Below are positions 16,500-25,684 of a stretch of DNA of 64,000 nucleotides, piece after piece. Source of the DNA: an uncultured Clostridia bacterium (GTDB lineage Bacteria > Bacillota > Clostridia > Christensenellales > Borkfalkiaceae); contig CAJFQM010000002.1 of the NCBI GenBank assembly GCA_904419075.1, positions 1 through 64,000 on the forward strand, given 5' to 3'. Every line of letters begins with the position of its first letter. The first letter of the stretch is position 1. The notes under the pieces were generated by a model. The model searched no databases and was not told the origin of the DNA. It saw only the letters and a program-made list of their open reading frames with translations. The position numbers and the translations under genes are program-made.

Positions 16500-16548
16500 T
16501 TTAAGGCAAGCGCGTTGCGCAATACTATCGAAAAAGGACGGAAACACA

Positions 16549-17346
16549 ATGTATCCCGATTCTCTCTTTTTGGGGCTGACGCTCTACGATATTTTTATTC
16601 TCGTCGGCGTCGTAGCTGCCTTTCTGCTCGCCGACCGCATGACGGTCAAGAGCGGTTTCTCTGTCACCCTGCAAAAAATCGTCATTGTCTGCGCGTTGTC
16701 CTGCGTCATTGTCGGCTACGGTTCCGCGGTGCTCTTTCAGGCCTTTTATAACATAAAAGAAGAGGGAAAATTCGTCATCGATTCCGGTACGGGGGCGACG
16801 TTTTACGGCGGCCTGATCGGCGGTGCGGCGGCGTTTCTTCTCATCTATTTCCTTGCCGGCAGGCGCTTTTGCAAAGATAACGAAGCGGTAAAACGCTTTC
16901 CCGATATGCTCGATATCGGCGCCTGCTGCGTGCCCTTGGCGCACGCTTTCGGTCGTATCGGCTGTTTGATGGCGGGCTGCTGCCACGGCGCAGAGACGGA
17001 TGCATGGTACGGAATTCCCATGAAAATCGGCGGGGTCTATAAAAAAATGGTTCCCGTCCAGTTGTTTGAAAGTATCTTCCTCTTTATTCTCGCGGCCGTT
17101 CTCATCGTTCTTTTCTTTAAGAACAAAGGCAAGCATAAATTCCCCTTAATGCCCGTATATTGCGTCGGGTACGGAATTTGGCGCTTCTTTATTGAATTTG
17201 CCCGCACGGACGACAGAGGAAATACGTTTATTCCCTTTTTGACGCCTTCCCAGCTCATAGCTTTGCTTTTGATTGTCGTCGGCGTCGTCTATTTCCTGCT
17301 TTGGTTTTTTAAGCTGAGAAAAAAGGTCGAAAACGAGACGAAATAA
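16549..17346 (+). CDS. lgt: Prolipoprotein diacylglyceryl transferase
   Basis: A 265-residue membrane enzyme that transfers diacylglycerol to the lipobox cysteine of prelipoproteins. It has about seven hydrophobic helices and the signature HAFGRIGCLMAGCCHG, with TFYGGLIGG upstream and GIWRFFIEFARTDDRG downstream, where the conserved Arg/Glu residues lie. The ATG at 16549 follows AAAGGACGG. The Cys-rich GCCHG form is a common Clostridia variant. A substrate, an Ig-like lipoprotein, is encoded at 54779. Confidence 0.9.
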   Translation: MYPDSLFLGLTLYDIFILVGVVAAFLLADRMTVKSGFSVTLQKIVIVCALSCVIVGYGSAVLFQAFYNIKEEGKFVIDSGTGATFYGGLIGGAAAFLLIYFLAGRRFCKDNEAVKRFPDMLDIGACCVPLAHAFGRIGCLMAGCCHGAETDAWYGIPMKIGGVYKKMVPVQLFESIFLFILAAVLIVLFFKNKGKHKFPLMPVYCVGYGIWRFFIEFARTDDRGNTFIPFLTPSQLIALLLIVVGVVYFLLWFFKLRKKVENETK

Positions 17347-17385
17347 AAAAGAATAAAAAATAGGGAAAAAGTTGGCGGCTTGCTG

Positions 17386-17414
17386 TTGACTTTTTCCCTG
17401 TTTCATGTTATAAT
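17386..17414 (+). promoter_or_regulatory. Promoter of the gal operon
   Basis: TTGACT, 17 nt, TATAAT (17409-17414). The leader to galK is about 90 nt and contains a LacI-type dyad. Confidence 0.7.
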
Positions 17415-17448
17415 CGACTCGGAAAAAAGGAAATCGGATATTTTTTCT

Positions 17449-17467
17449 TTGAACTTTAACGTTCAAG
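17449..17467 (+). promoter_or_regulatory. Candidate LacI-family operator in the galK leader
   Basis: CTTTAACGTTCAAG (17454-17467) is a 14-bp CG-centred palindrome with one mismatch, the form bound by LacI/GalR proteins. It lies within TTGAACTTTAACGTTCAA, 35 nt after the -10 box, where a bound repressor could act as a roadblock. The likely binder is the LacI-family regulator at 20333. Confidence 0.5.
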
Positions 17468-17509
17468 TAACGGTTTCCGAAAAGGCGATAGAAAGGGAGG
17501 ACCAAAAGC

Positions 17510-18667
17510 ATGGAGCAGCAGGAAGCGCAGAAGCTGTTTGCGGAGCTTTTCAAAGCGGAAGCGACGGATTTATTTACGGCGGCGGGAAGAATCAACGTTA
17601 TCGGCGAGCACGTGGATTATTGCGGAGGGAAGGTGTTTCCCGCCGCGCTCAATCTGAGGTGTAACGTTTACGGCCGAAAGAACGGGGAGAACGTGATCCG
17701 CGTGGCGGCGAGCGATTTCAAAGAAGTCATTACGCTGGAAATCGACAAACTTGACTCATATAAGAATTTGAAATGGGGCAACTATCAGGCGGGAGTGGCC
17801 TATTATTTGCAGGAGAGCGGAACGCCGATTGTCGGTTGTGACCTTCTTTATGACTGCACGGTGCCGTTCGGGAGCGGTCTTTCCTCGTCGGCGTCCATAG
17901 AGGTTTCCACGGCGGTTGCGCTTTCGGAGTACGCGGGAGTGGAATACGACAAAGTAAAGCTGGCGCTTCTTTCGCAGAAAGCCGAGAATAAGTATGCGGG
18001 AGTAAACTGCGGAATCATGGATCAATTTGCTTCGGCTATGGGCAAAAAGGACCATGCGATTTTGCTCGATTGCAGCACGCTGGAATATGAATATGTACCC
18101 TTGCGGCTCGGGGATTATTGTATCGTCGTGGCGAACTGCAATAAGCCGCATAATCTCGTGGAGAGTAAATATAACGTACGCCGCCACGAGGTGGAGACGG
18201 CGTTGAAGGCGATCAACGAAATCAAGCCCGTTCCCTGTCTTGCGGCGCTTTCGCCGAAGGAATTCAACGAAGTGAAATACGTCCTTTCGGGCGTGGTATC
18301 CAAGCGTGCGGAGCACGTCGTCATGGAGTGTCAGCGGGTGCAGGATGCCGTGAAGGCGCTGAAAGCGGGCGATTTGGTGGAACTCGGCAGACTGCTGAAC
18401 GAGAGTCATTACAGTTTGCGCGATTTGTACGAGGTAACGGGCAAGGAGCTGGATACTCTGAGCGCGCTGGCGCGGAAGGAAACGGGGTGTCTGGGTTCGC
18501 GCATGATCGGCGCGGGATTCGGCGGCTGTACGATTTCCATCGTCAAAAAGAACGCGGTGGAAGGTTTTGTCCGTCGGGTAGGGAAGGCCTATTTTGACGC
18601 GATAGGCTATCGGGCCAGCTTTTATGAAACTTCTATTGAAGACGGGATCACGGTACAGAAATTATAA
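17510..18667 (+). CDS. galK: Galactokinase
   Basis: A 385-residue GHMP kinase that phosphorylates galactose to galactose-1-phosphate, the first committed Leloir step. The galactokinase signature GRINVIGEHVDYCGG, the phosphate loop FGSGLSSSASIEV and the C-terminal GSRMIGAGFGGCTISIV are all present. Start ATG follows AAAGGGAGG. It is followed 14 nt later by galT, so the two form an operon. Confidence 0.95.
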   Translation: MEQQEAQKLFAELFKAEATDLFTAAGRINVIGEHVDYCGGKVFPAALNLRCNVYGRKNGENVIRVAASDFKEVITLEIDKLDSYKNLKWGNYQAGVAYYLQESGTPIVGCDLLYDCTVPFGSGLSSSASIEVSTAVALSEYAGVEYDKVKLALLSQKAENKYAGVNCGIMDQFASAMGKKDHAILLDCSTLEYEYVPLRLGDYCIVVANCNKPHNLVESKYNVRRHEVETALKAINEIKPVPCLAALSPKEFNEVKYVLSGVVSKRAEHVVMECQRVQDAVKALKAGDLVELGRLLNESHYSLRDLYEVTGKELDTLSALARKETGCLGSRMIGAGFGGCTISIVKKNAVEGFVRRVGKAYFDAIGYRASFYETSIEDGITVQKL

Positions 18668-18681
18668 CGGCGGGGCAGAGT

Positions 18682-20178
18682 ATGATTAACGAATATATTT
18701 CCGATTTATTGACGTATGCGAAAATTCACCTCGGCATGAAGGAAGAGGACGGGGTATATCTTTCCAATCGGATTTTGGAAAAGCTGGGCGTGTCCGAGTT
18801 TGAACCCTGCAAGACGGACGAAAGGAGAATCGCGGCGCTGAAATGTCCCGACGAGGTGGTTGCGCCGCTTCTCGCGTACGCGAAGGAACAGGGGCTCGTA
18901 GAGGAGGGCGAAGAGGAATTTTTCACCTCCGACCTTTTGGATATCCTTTCCCCGCGCCCGTCGGAAGTGACGGAAAAATTTGCGGCGGAATATCGCCGAA
19001 ACCCCGAAAAGGCGTTCGACGGGCTGTATGATTTGGGCGTCAAAAACGATTACGTGAAACTGTCCGCGATCGAAAAAAATAAATGCTGGATTGCGGAGAC
19101 GACGAAAAATAAAATCGAAATCACGATCAATTTAAGCAAGCCCGAAAAGAACAATAAACAGACGGCTAAACTCAGAAACGTCTCGGCGGGTTATCCCAAG
19201 TGCATGCTCTGCCGCGAAAACGTCGGGTATGTCGGGCAGGGCCGTACCCGCCGCAATATGCGTACAGTACCCCTGACGCTGGCGGGGGAGGAATGGTTTT
19301 GGCAGTATTCTCCCTATGCGTATTTTTATCAGCACGGAATCGCCATCAACGCGAAACATACTCCCATGGTGCTGGACGGAAAGACGTTTTTGAAACTTCT
19401 CGATTTCGTGGACTATGCGCCGCAGTACTTTATCGGCTCCAACGCGCCCCTTCCCATCGTCGGCGGCAGTATTTTGGCGCACGAGCATTTTCAGGGCGGA
19501 AAACACTCCTTCCCGATGTTCAAGGCTCCGACGGCGCTCGAACTCGTCTCTCCCGACGCGGGCGTGAAGGCGAGTCTTCCCGATTGGTACAACAGCGTCG
19601 TTTTGCTGCAAGGAAAGGATAAAGGGGCAATCGTCGCCCTCGCGGAAAAGGTGCTCGGGAAATGGCTGGACTATTCGGACGAGAGCGTAGGTATCATCGC
19701 GAAGACGGACGCGCCGCACAACACGCTGGCACCCATCGCGAGAAAGGAAGGCGGGGAATATTTCCTCTATCTTCTGCTCCGCAATAACCGCTGCGACGAA
19801 GAAAATCCCGACGGAATTTTCCATGCGCATAAGGAATACCATAATATCAAGAGCGAATCCATCGGACTCATCGAGGCCATGGGGCGGTTTATTCTTCCGG
19901 GACGTCTGGATTATCAACTGAAAGAGGTGGAAAAATTCCTGACGGGCGAAAACAAGGAAATCGCGGAAAATATGACGATTCATAAGGATATGATTTCCTC
20001 GCTGCTCAAAGAATACGGAGACAAACTTTCCGAAGAACAGGCGCACGAAGCGGTATTCGGACGGGTAGAAAAGGTCTGCGAATCCATTCTCGACAACACC
20101 GCGGTATTCAAGCGCGACGAGCGCGGCAGGGCGGCGTTCCTGCGCTTCTTGTCGGAGTGCGGTTTTTCGGCAAAATAA
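18682..20178 (+). CDS. galT: UDP-glucose--hexose-1-phosphate uridylyltransferase, class II
   Basis: A 498-residue protein of the Firmicute-type (GalT class 2) family, longer than the E. coli type. It exchanges galactose-1-phosphate with UDP-glucose. Seen are PKCMLCRENVGYVG, the region around QYSPYAYFYQHGIAINAKHT, GSILAHEHFQGGKHSFPM with the His residues expected at the nucleotidylation site, and DAPHNTLAPIARK. It is co-transcribed with galK. No epimerase (galE) lies next to it. Confidence 0.95.
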   Translation: MINEYISDLLTYAKIHLGMKEEDGVYLSNRILEKLGVSEFEPCKTDERRIAALKCPDEVVAPLLAYAKEQGLVEEGEEEFFTSDLLDILSPRPSEVTEKFAAEYRRNPEKAFDGLYDLGVKNDYVKLSAIEKNKCWIAETTKNKIEITINLSKPEKNNKQTAKLRNVSAGYPKCMLCRENVGYVGQGRTRRNMRTVPLTLAGEEWFWQYSPYAYFYQHGIAINAKHTPMVLDGKTFLKLLDFVDYAPQYFIGSNAPLPIVGGSILAHEHFQGGKHSFPMFKAPTALELVSPDAGVKASLPDWYNSVVLLQGKDKGAIVALAEKVLGKWLDYSDESVGIIAKTDAPHNTLAPIARKEGGEYFLYLLLRNNRCDEENPDGIFHAHKEYHNIKSESIGLIEAMGRFILPGRLDYQLKEVEKFLTGENKEIAENMTIHKDMISSLLKEYGDKLSEEQAHEAVFGRVEKVCESILDNTAVFKRDERGRAAFLRFLSECGFSAK

Positions 20179-20236
20179 ATGCGGCCGAATCGTTCGAGGA
20201 AGCGGCGCTGACTTTTGATTTATTTTCGTATTAAGC

Positions 20237-20299
20237 TCCCGTATCCTGTTTTCGGATACAGGGAAGATAAAGCGGCTCCGCGGGTTCGGGGCCGCTTTG
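20237..20299 (+). terminator. Double hairpin after galT
   Basis: CCCGTATCC/GGATACAGGG and AAAGCGGC/GCCGCTTT form two successive hairpins in the 154-nt gap between galT and the LacI gene; the second ends in CTTTG only. Confidence 0.55.
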
Positions 20300-20332
20300 A
20301 CGTAACGAGAGGCGATAAACGGGACTGAAAAA

Positions 20333-21313
20333 ATGGCAAAACGGATTACGATAAAGGATATCGCACGGGCGGCGGGGGTGAGTCCGCAGGCGGTTTCGCA
20401 CGCTTTAAGCGGTGCGGACGACGTTTCGGAAGCGACCCGAAGGAGAGTAAAAGAGATTGCGGAGAAGCTCAATTACGTGAAAAATTCGGCCGCGAGTTCC
20501 CTTCGCTCGGGTGGGACGAAAATGATAGCGGTCGTTTACGATAACCCGCTGAACGTCTACTTTTCTTTCATGACGGCATATCTGCACGAATGTCTGAAAG
20601 CGGAGGGGTATTCCATAATCATGATGGTGGAGCCCGTCCGACGCTTTTCTTCCGAATTATATCTGTCCGTCGTCTCCCGTAACGTGGACGGCGTTCTGAG
20701 CTTTATCGAGCCTTCCGAAGATTTGGGCGATACGATAGAAACATACGGAGTACCCGTTGTTTTGGTGGGGAGGCGCTCGGAGGTGAAAAATGTGGACTGT
20801 ATTTATACGGACGACGAGAACGGGGGCAGGGCTGCGGCGAGATGTTTGGCTGACGGCGGAGCGAAGAAAATAGCCTGCCTGTTTGAAGATCTCGATTTTA
20901 CTTGCGCGCGGGACAGATACGAAGGTTTTAAGTCGGAACTTCTCTCCCGCGGACTTTTTTCCGAAAAGAGAGTTCTGTTTCTCGGCGGGCGGACGGCGAA
21001 GGAATGCTGGGAAAGCCTCATGCGGCGCGGGGAAGTTTTTGACGGAGTATTTTGTTTCAGCGATTTTCTGGCCTTGGAGACGGTGTGTTATTTCAAGGAA
21101 CGGGAAATATCCGTTCCCGTCGTGGGTTATGACGACGTGCGGGAGCGGATCGCCATTCCTTATTCTTTTCCGTCGATAGGGTCGGATAAGAGGAGTATCG
21201 CCGAGACTTCGGCGGCATTTCTGCTGGATCGGATACGCGGTTTCGGCGGAAAAAAGCGGGAACGGAAGTTCGACGTGTATCTCATGAAGAGACGTGCGGG
21301 AAAAGACGGATAA
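20333..21313 (+). CDS. LacI-family transcriptional regulator, probable galactose repressor
   Basis: A 326-residue protein. The N-terminal helix-turn-helix and hinge are typical (ITIKDIARAAGVSPQAVSHA, then YVKNSAASSLRSG), followed by a periplasmic-binding-protein-like effector domain (IAVVYDNPLNVYFSFMTAYL to VVGYDDVRERIAIP). It is encoded right after galK-galT in the same direction, and a LacI-type dyad lies in the galK leader, so control of the gal genes is the simplest inference. The effector is not predictable from sequence alone. Confidence 0.85.
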   Translation: MAKRITIKDIARAAGVSPQAVSHALSGADDVSEATRRRVKEIAEKLNYVKNSAASSLRSGGTKMIAVVYDNPLNVYFSFMTAYLHECLKAEGYSIIMMVEPVRRFSSELYLSVVSRNVDGVLSFIEPSEDLGDTIETYGVPVVLVGRRSEVKNVDCIYTDDENGGRAAARCLADGGAKKIACLFEDLDFTCARDRYEGFKSELLSRGLFSEKRVLFLGGRTAKECWESLMRRGEVFDGVFCFSDFLALETVCYFKEREISVPVVGYDDVRERIAIPYSFPSIGSDKRSIAETSAAFLLDRIRGFGGKKRERKFDVYLMKRRAGKDG

Positions 21314-21349
21314 AAAGGTGTTTTTTGCGGATTTTTTTCGGTTGTTCGC

Positions 21350-21420
21350 TTGACATTTCCGTGCGTCGGTGGTAAGATAAAAACGCGGAGATCCCGAGGG
21401 GGATTTCCGCGCGGTTTTTT
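21350..21420 (+). promoter_or_regulatory. Promoter-like element followed at once by an intrinsic terminator, upstream of MATE gene
   Basis: TTGACA (21350-21355), 17 nt, TAAGAT, then CGCGGAGATCCC (21384-21395) and GGGATTTCCGCG (21400-21411) as a 12-bp stem, CGG and TTTTTT. The MATE gene starts 50 nt later. The hairpin may simply end the LacI-gene transcript, or it may sit in the MATE leader. Confidence 0.5.
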
Positions 21421-21469
21421 GTTCGGACAAAAGACAAGGGGGCAAAAATTTGGGAGAAAGGAGTTTATT

Positions 21470-22879
21470 ATGCAGGCAGAAGCGGCGAAGCGCGCTTTGA
21501 CGGAAGGGCCTATCAGGCGAAGTCTGATTTTTTTTGCGTTGCCCATATTTTTAAGCAATCTTTTTCAACAGCTCTATAATTCCGCCGATTCTATCATCGT
21601 CGGCGCTTTTCTCGGGAAAGAGGCTTTGGCGGCGGTTTCGTCGTCGGGCAATCTCATCTTTTTGCTGGTGGGATTTTTCAACGGCACGGCGGTGGGTGCC
21701 GGCGTCGTCATCGCAAAATATTTCGGCGCGAAGCAGTACGACGACATGCGCAAAGCCATACATACCGATTTGGCCTTCGGAGTCACGGCCGGAATTATTC
21801 TCACCGTGCTCGGCGTCGCGATGACGCCCGTCATTTTAAGGTGGATGGGTACGCCCGAAAACGTATTGCCGAACTCGATAGAATATTTCCGCGTTTATTT
21901 TTACGGCGCTTCCGCGGTCGTCTTGTATAACATCTCCGTCGGTATTCTGCAAGCGGTGGGCGACAGCAGGCATCCGCTGTATTATCTGATTTTTTCCGCG
22001 CTCCTCAACGTCGTTCTCGACCTCTTGTTTATCGGCGTATTCAAGATGGGCGTAGGTTCTGCGGCGGCGGCAACGGCAATTTCTCAGGCCGTAAGCGCGA
22101 TTTTGTGCATCGCGCAGCTTCTTCGGACGAAGGAAGTGTATAAGGTCTCTGTCCGGCAGATTCGTTTTCATAAGGGAATGCTCGGCAAAATTTTGCGCTT
22201 CGGGCTTCCTTCGGGCGTGCAGAATTCCGTCATAGCGATTGCAAACGTAGTCGTGCAGTCGAACATCAACGCTTTCGGAGATAACGCCATGGCCGCCTGC
22301 GGAAGCTATTCCCGCATAGAGGGCTTTGCCTTCCTGCCGATTACCTGCTTTTCCATGGCGCTCACGACTTTCATCGGACAAAATCTGGGAGCGAAAAAAT
22401 TCGACCGCGCCAAAGCGGGGGCGAAATTCGGAATTTTTTGTTCGGTAATCATGGCGGAAATTATCGGTGTCCTCATTTGGATTCTGGCCCCGTATTGCAT
22501 CGACTTGTTCATCGAAGGAGACGGGGCGGAAGAAGTCATTGCCTTGGGAACGCGACAATGCCGAACGGAAGCTCTGTTTTATTGCCTGCTTGCGTTTTCT
22601 CACTGTATCGCGGGGATTTGCCGAGGGGCGGGCAAAGCGAATATTCCCATGTTCATCATGCTGGCATGCTGGTGCCTCGTACGTATCATCTATATTTCCA
22701 TAACGGTTCGCTTTATTCCGAGCATCGGGGTAATCTTTTGGGCATATCCGATTACCTGGGGACTCAGTTCCGTCATTTTCCTGTTCTATTATCTGCGTTC
22801 CGACTGGGTTCATGCTTTCGAGCGGAAGGCGTCAAAAGAGCAAAACGAATCTGAGGCTGAGGACGCCGTTTCGGAATAA
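21470..22879 (+). CDS. MATE-family efflux transporter (first copy)
   Basis: A 469-residue multidrug/toxin-extrusion transporter with twelve predicted helices. Typical MATE segments are FFALPIFLSNLFQQLYNSAD near the N-terminus, its echo FGLPSGVQNSVIAIANVVVQ at mid-protein, and GDSRHPLYYLIFSALLNVVL. These proteins export organic cations in exchange for Na+ or H+. The ATG at 21470 has GAAAGGAG 7 nt upstream; an earlier in-frame ATG at 21350 overlaps the promoter and hairpin and is rejected. The C-terminal tail is charged. Confidence 0.9.
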   Translation: MQAEAAKRALTEGPIRRSLIFFALPIFLSNLFQQLYNSADSIIVGAFLGKEALAAVSSSGNLIFLLVGFFNGTAVGAGVVIAKYFGAKQYDDMRKAIHTDLAFGVTAGIILTVLGVAMTPVILRWMGTPENVLPNSIEYFRVYFYGASAVVLYNISVGILQAVGDSRHPLYYLIFSALLNVVLDLLFIGVFKMGVGSAAAATAISQAVSAILCIAQLLRTKEVYKVSVRQIRFHKGMLGKILRFGLPSGVQNSVIAIANVVVQSNINAFGDNAMAACGSYSRIEGFAFLPITCFSMALTTFIGQNLGAKKFDRAKAGAKFGIFCSVIMAEIIGVLIWILAPYCIDLFIEGDGAEEVIALGTRQCRTEALFYCLLAFSHCIAGICRGAGKANIPMFIMLACWCLVRIIYISITVRFIPSIGVIFWAYPITWGLSSVIFLFYYLRSDWVHAFERKASKEQNESEAEDAVSE

Positions 22880-22933
22880 TTTTTGCCTTTTCGGCATCTT
22901 TTCCGAAAAAGCCCGAATTTTGTCGTTTGTCAT

Positions 22934-22986
22934 ATGCCCGCCCGTGCATTTGTCGCGAAAAAGAGGACATATGCGCGGGCGGGCAT
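22934..22986. repeat. Long GC-rich inverted repeat upstream of glpK
   Basis: ATGCCCGCCCGTGCAT and ATGCGCGGGCGGGCAT pair over 16 positions with one mismatch around a 21-nt loop. No U-tract follows on either strand. It may be a terminator-like or mRNA 3'-end structure for the MATE gene. Confidence 0.5.
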
Positions 22987-23128
22987 GGATTAAACGAAAG
23001 AAAAAAGTCGGAATTTGCCGAAAACTTTTTCCGACAAAATCCGACAAGAAAAGAGGTCGGGACGCTTTATGCGATTCAGAAAAAATATTTAAGTATATTC
23101 GTTATACGGCGTATAGAGGAGGAAAATT

Positions 23129-24616
23129 ATGAAATATGTATTGGCGCTCGATCAGGGTACGACTTCGTCCCGCGCGGCTTTGGTGGACGAAAACCAGTGT
23201 ATCGTATCTATTTTGAGCCGCGAATTTCCGCAAATTTATCCCGAGGAAGGCTGGGTGGAACACGACCCGATGGACATTTGGTCGAGTCAATACGGTGTGA
23301 TGATGGAAGTGGTGGCAAAGAGCGGAGTGGCTCCCGAAGACATTGCCGCCATAGGGATCACCAACCAGCGCGAAACGACCATCGTCTGGGATAGGGAGAC
23401 GGGCCGTCCCGTGTATAATGCCATCGTGTGGCAATGCCGCCGTACCGCGCCGATCATTGCGGACTTGGAAAAGAGGGGATATAAAAGGAAAATCATCGAA
23501 AAGACGGGACTTATCCCCGATGCCTACTTTTCGGGCAGTAAAATCAAATGGATTTTAGACCATACGGAAGGCGCGAGGGAACGCGCCCGCCGCGGCGAGC
23601 TGTTGTTCGGTACGGTGGATTCGTGGCTCGTATGGAAGCTGACGGGCGGGAAAGTACACGTCACCGACCGCACGAACGCTTCTCGGACGATGCTGTTCAA
23701 CATCGATACGATGGAATGGGACGACGAGCTTTTGAAAATTTTGGATATTCCGCGCGAAATGCTGCCCGAAGTAAGGAGTTCGGGAGAGGTTTACGGAACG
23801 GCGAACGTAGGCGGCATGGCTGTACCTATCGCGGGAATAGCGGGCGATCAGCAGGCGGCGCTGTTCGGACAGGGCTGCTTTGAAAAGGGGGAAGCGAAAA
23901 ATACGTACGGAACGGGCTGCTTTCTCCTGATGAATACGGGATATGAGCGGCCTGTCAGTAAAAACGGACTTTTGACGACGGTTGCCGCGACGCTCAGAGG
24001 CGAGCGTCCGAAATACGCGCTGGAAGGCAGCGTCTTTATCGGCGGAGCCGTGATCCAATGGCTGAGGGACGAACTCCGCTTTTTCACGGAAAGCCGCGAT
24101 GCGGAATATTATGCAAGGAAGGTTCCCGATACGGGCGGAGTGTATATCGTGCCCGCCTTTACGGGCATGGGTGCGCCGTATTGGGACATGTACGCCCGCG
24201 GGACGATCGTCGGCATTACCCGAGGCACGAAACGCGAACATCTCATTCGTGCCGCGCAGGAATCCATCGCCTATCAGTCTGCGGATCTCGTGGCCGCAAT
24301 GGAAAAGGATACGGGGGTGGAGCTCAAAGCCCTGAAAGCGGACGGCGGCGCTTCCCGCGACGGATTTTTAATGCAGTTTCAATCGGATATTCTCGGAAAG
24401 GAGGTTTTGCGCCCCGCGGTGCACGAGACGACGGCCTTGGGCGCGGCTTCTCTCGCCGGTCTTTCGGTAGGGGTTTGGAAAGACGAACGGGAAATAGAAA
24501 AGCTGAGAAAGACGGAGTCCTCCTATTTTCCCGCTATGGAAAAAAGGGAACGGGAAGAGAAGCTCAAACGTTGGCATCGCGCCGTCGAACGCAGTCTCGG
24601 CTGGGATCTTCCTTGA
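23129..24616 (+). CDS. glpK: Glycerol kinase
   Basis: A 495-residue FGGY kinase making glycerol-3-phosphate from glycerol and ATP. Family marks are [37 protein letters not shown], the FGGY-type [11 protein letters not shown] region, [29 protein letters not shown] and [20 protein letters not shown]. The Shine-Dalgarno sequence AGAGGAGGAAA precedes the ATG. No glpF or glpD is adjacent; gpsA elsewhere in the window makes the same product from dihydroxyacetone phosphate. Confidence 0.95.
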   Translation: MKYVLALDQGTTSSRAALVDENQCIVSILSREFPQIYPEEGWVEHDPMDIWSSQYGVMMEVVAKSGVAPEDIAAIGITNQRETTIVWDRETGRPVYNAIVWQCRRTAPIIADLEKRGYKRKIIEKTGLIPDAYFSGSKIKWILDHTEGARERARRGELLFGTVDSWLVWKLTGGKVHVTDRTNASRTMLFNIDTMEWDDELLKILDIPREMLPEVRSSGEVYGTANVGGMAVPIAGIAGDQQAALFGQGCFEKGEAKNTYGTGCFLLMNTGYERPVSKNGLLTTVAATLRGERPKYALEGSVFIGGAVIQWLRDELRFFTESRDAEYYARKVPDTGGVYIVPAFTGMGAPYWDMYARGTIVGITRGTKREHLIRAAQESIAYQSADLVAAMEKDTGVELKALKADGGASRDGFLMQFQSDILGKEVLRPAVHETTALGAASLAGLSVGVWKDEREIEKLRKTESSYFPAMEKREREEKLKRWHRAVERSLGWDLP

Positions 24617-24680
24617 AATTCGTAAATCGGATCATCCGTGACGCTTGGGCGCTTCATGAAAAAAATTTTATGTATAAGTA

Positions 24681-24709
24681 TTGACAAAGTTTGTTTTGCA
24701 TGATATAAT
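24681..24709 (+). promoter_or_regulatory. Consensus promoter abutting the DUF2752 start
   Basis: TTGACA, 17 nt, TATAAT (24704-24709), both hexamers perfect. Transcription should begin near 24716, only about 4 nt before the ATG at 24720, which would make a nearly leaderless mRNA. Confidence 0.7.
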
Positions 24710-24719
24710 GGAAGAGGAA

Positions 24720-25073
24720 ATGTTAAACAGGCTTAAAATCTCCAAAACGGAACAGATTCTTTTCAAGGGTGCCGTAACGGCGGCAGTCTTGCTGGCGGGG
24801 ATTTTTGCGCTTTTTTACGGTATTCCCTGTCCTTTTGCGAAAATGGGGGTTCCGTGTTTCGGATGCGGCATGACGCATGCTTTTCGCGCGGCGCTTTCGC
24901 TGGATTTTTCGGCGGCCTTCCGCGCAAACGGAATGTTTTGGTCGGTTCCGCTGCTTTGGGCGTATTGGGTAGCCGATTTCCGATTGTTTTCGAAAAAAGC
25001 CGTCAACGACGGATTTTTTGCGGCGATCGTCGTCGGGTATGTCGTCGATTATTGCCTGCGGATTATTTTATAA
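24720..25073 (+). CDS. DUF2752-family small membrane protein
   Basis: A 117-residue protein with about three helices. The DUF2752 motif is clear: IPCPFAKMGVPCFGCGMTHA, with CPF and C-x-GCGMT. Function is unknown; such genes often accompany TM2-domain proteins, as here 20 nt downstream. The start at 24720 is chosen because the in-frame ATG at 24708 overlaps the -10 box. Confidence 0.75.
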   Translation: MLNRLKISKTEQILFKGAVTAAVLLAGIFALFYGIPCPFAKMGVPCFGCGMTHAFRAALSLDFSAAFRANGMFWSVPLLWAYWVADFRLFSKKAVNDGFFAAIVVGYVVDYCLRIIL

Positions 25074-25093
25074 ATCAAGGGGAGGGATAGAGT

Positions 25094-25629
25094 ATGTTTT
25101 GTTCTCATTGCGGAAAGGAAATCCGCGACGATGCGTCTTTTTGCCCGGAGTGCGGGGCTCCCGTCTATCGGAAAGAGGACGAGCAAAAAGCGGCAGAGGA
25201 TTTGGAGAAAAGCTCGGCTGTTTCCGAAGAAAACGGAAAATCCGCTGCATTCGGACCGGACGGAACGATTTCCGATTCGGAGCAGACTTCCGCTTCGGAT
25301 TCCAAACAAAGTTCGGCGGGGGGGGGTACTTTTATTCGCCTCAGCCGAATCCTTACGGCGGAGCTTATAACGGCGGGTCGCGGCAAAATGCATACGGAGA
25401 GCAACAGAGAAAAAGCTCGAAGAGCAAGATAGCCGCGGGGCTTTTGGGAATTTTTTTAGGCTCCATCGGCGTGCATAATTTCTATCTCGGCCGAACGGGT
25501 CGGGGAATCGCGCAGATCGTGGCTACGATTTGTACCTGCGGAATCGCGGGAATATGGGGATTTATCGAAGGAATACTCTGTCTCTGCGGCAACTATACCG
25601 ACGCGGACGGACTTCCCTTATCAGACTGA
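25094..25629 (+). CDS. Zinc-ribbon/TM2-domain membrane protein, split at a G9 tract
   Basis: Residues 1-25 form a zinc ribbon (MFCSHCGKEIRDDASFCPEC), followed by a Ser/Glu-rich linker. At a run of nine G (25318-25326) the frame leaves the expected path and would stop at 25430. The other frame carries the sequence that belongs there: YFYSPQPNPYGG, then KIAAGLLGIFLGSIGVHNFY and AGIWGFIEGILCLCG, the TM2 domain. One added G, or a -1 slip, restores a protein of about 178 residues. Possible explanations are phase variation, programmed slippage or an assembly error. Confidence 0.75.
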
Positions 25630-25642
25630 AAGTAAATGAAAT

Positions 25643-25670
25643 GTGCCCTCCCGCATATGCGGGAGGGCAC
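25643..25670. terminator. Bidirectional terminator
   Basis: A perfect 28-nt palindrome, arms GTGCCCTCCCGCAT and ATGCGGGAGGGCAC, flanked by AAAT and AAATTTT, between convergent genes. Confidence 0.85.
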
Positions 25671-25684
25671 AAATTTTATAAAAT

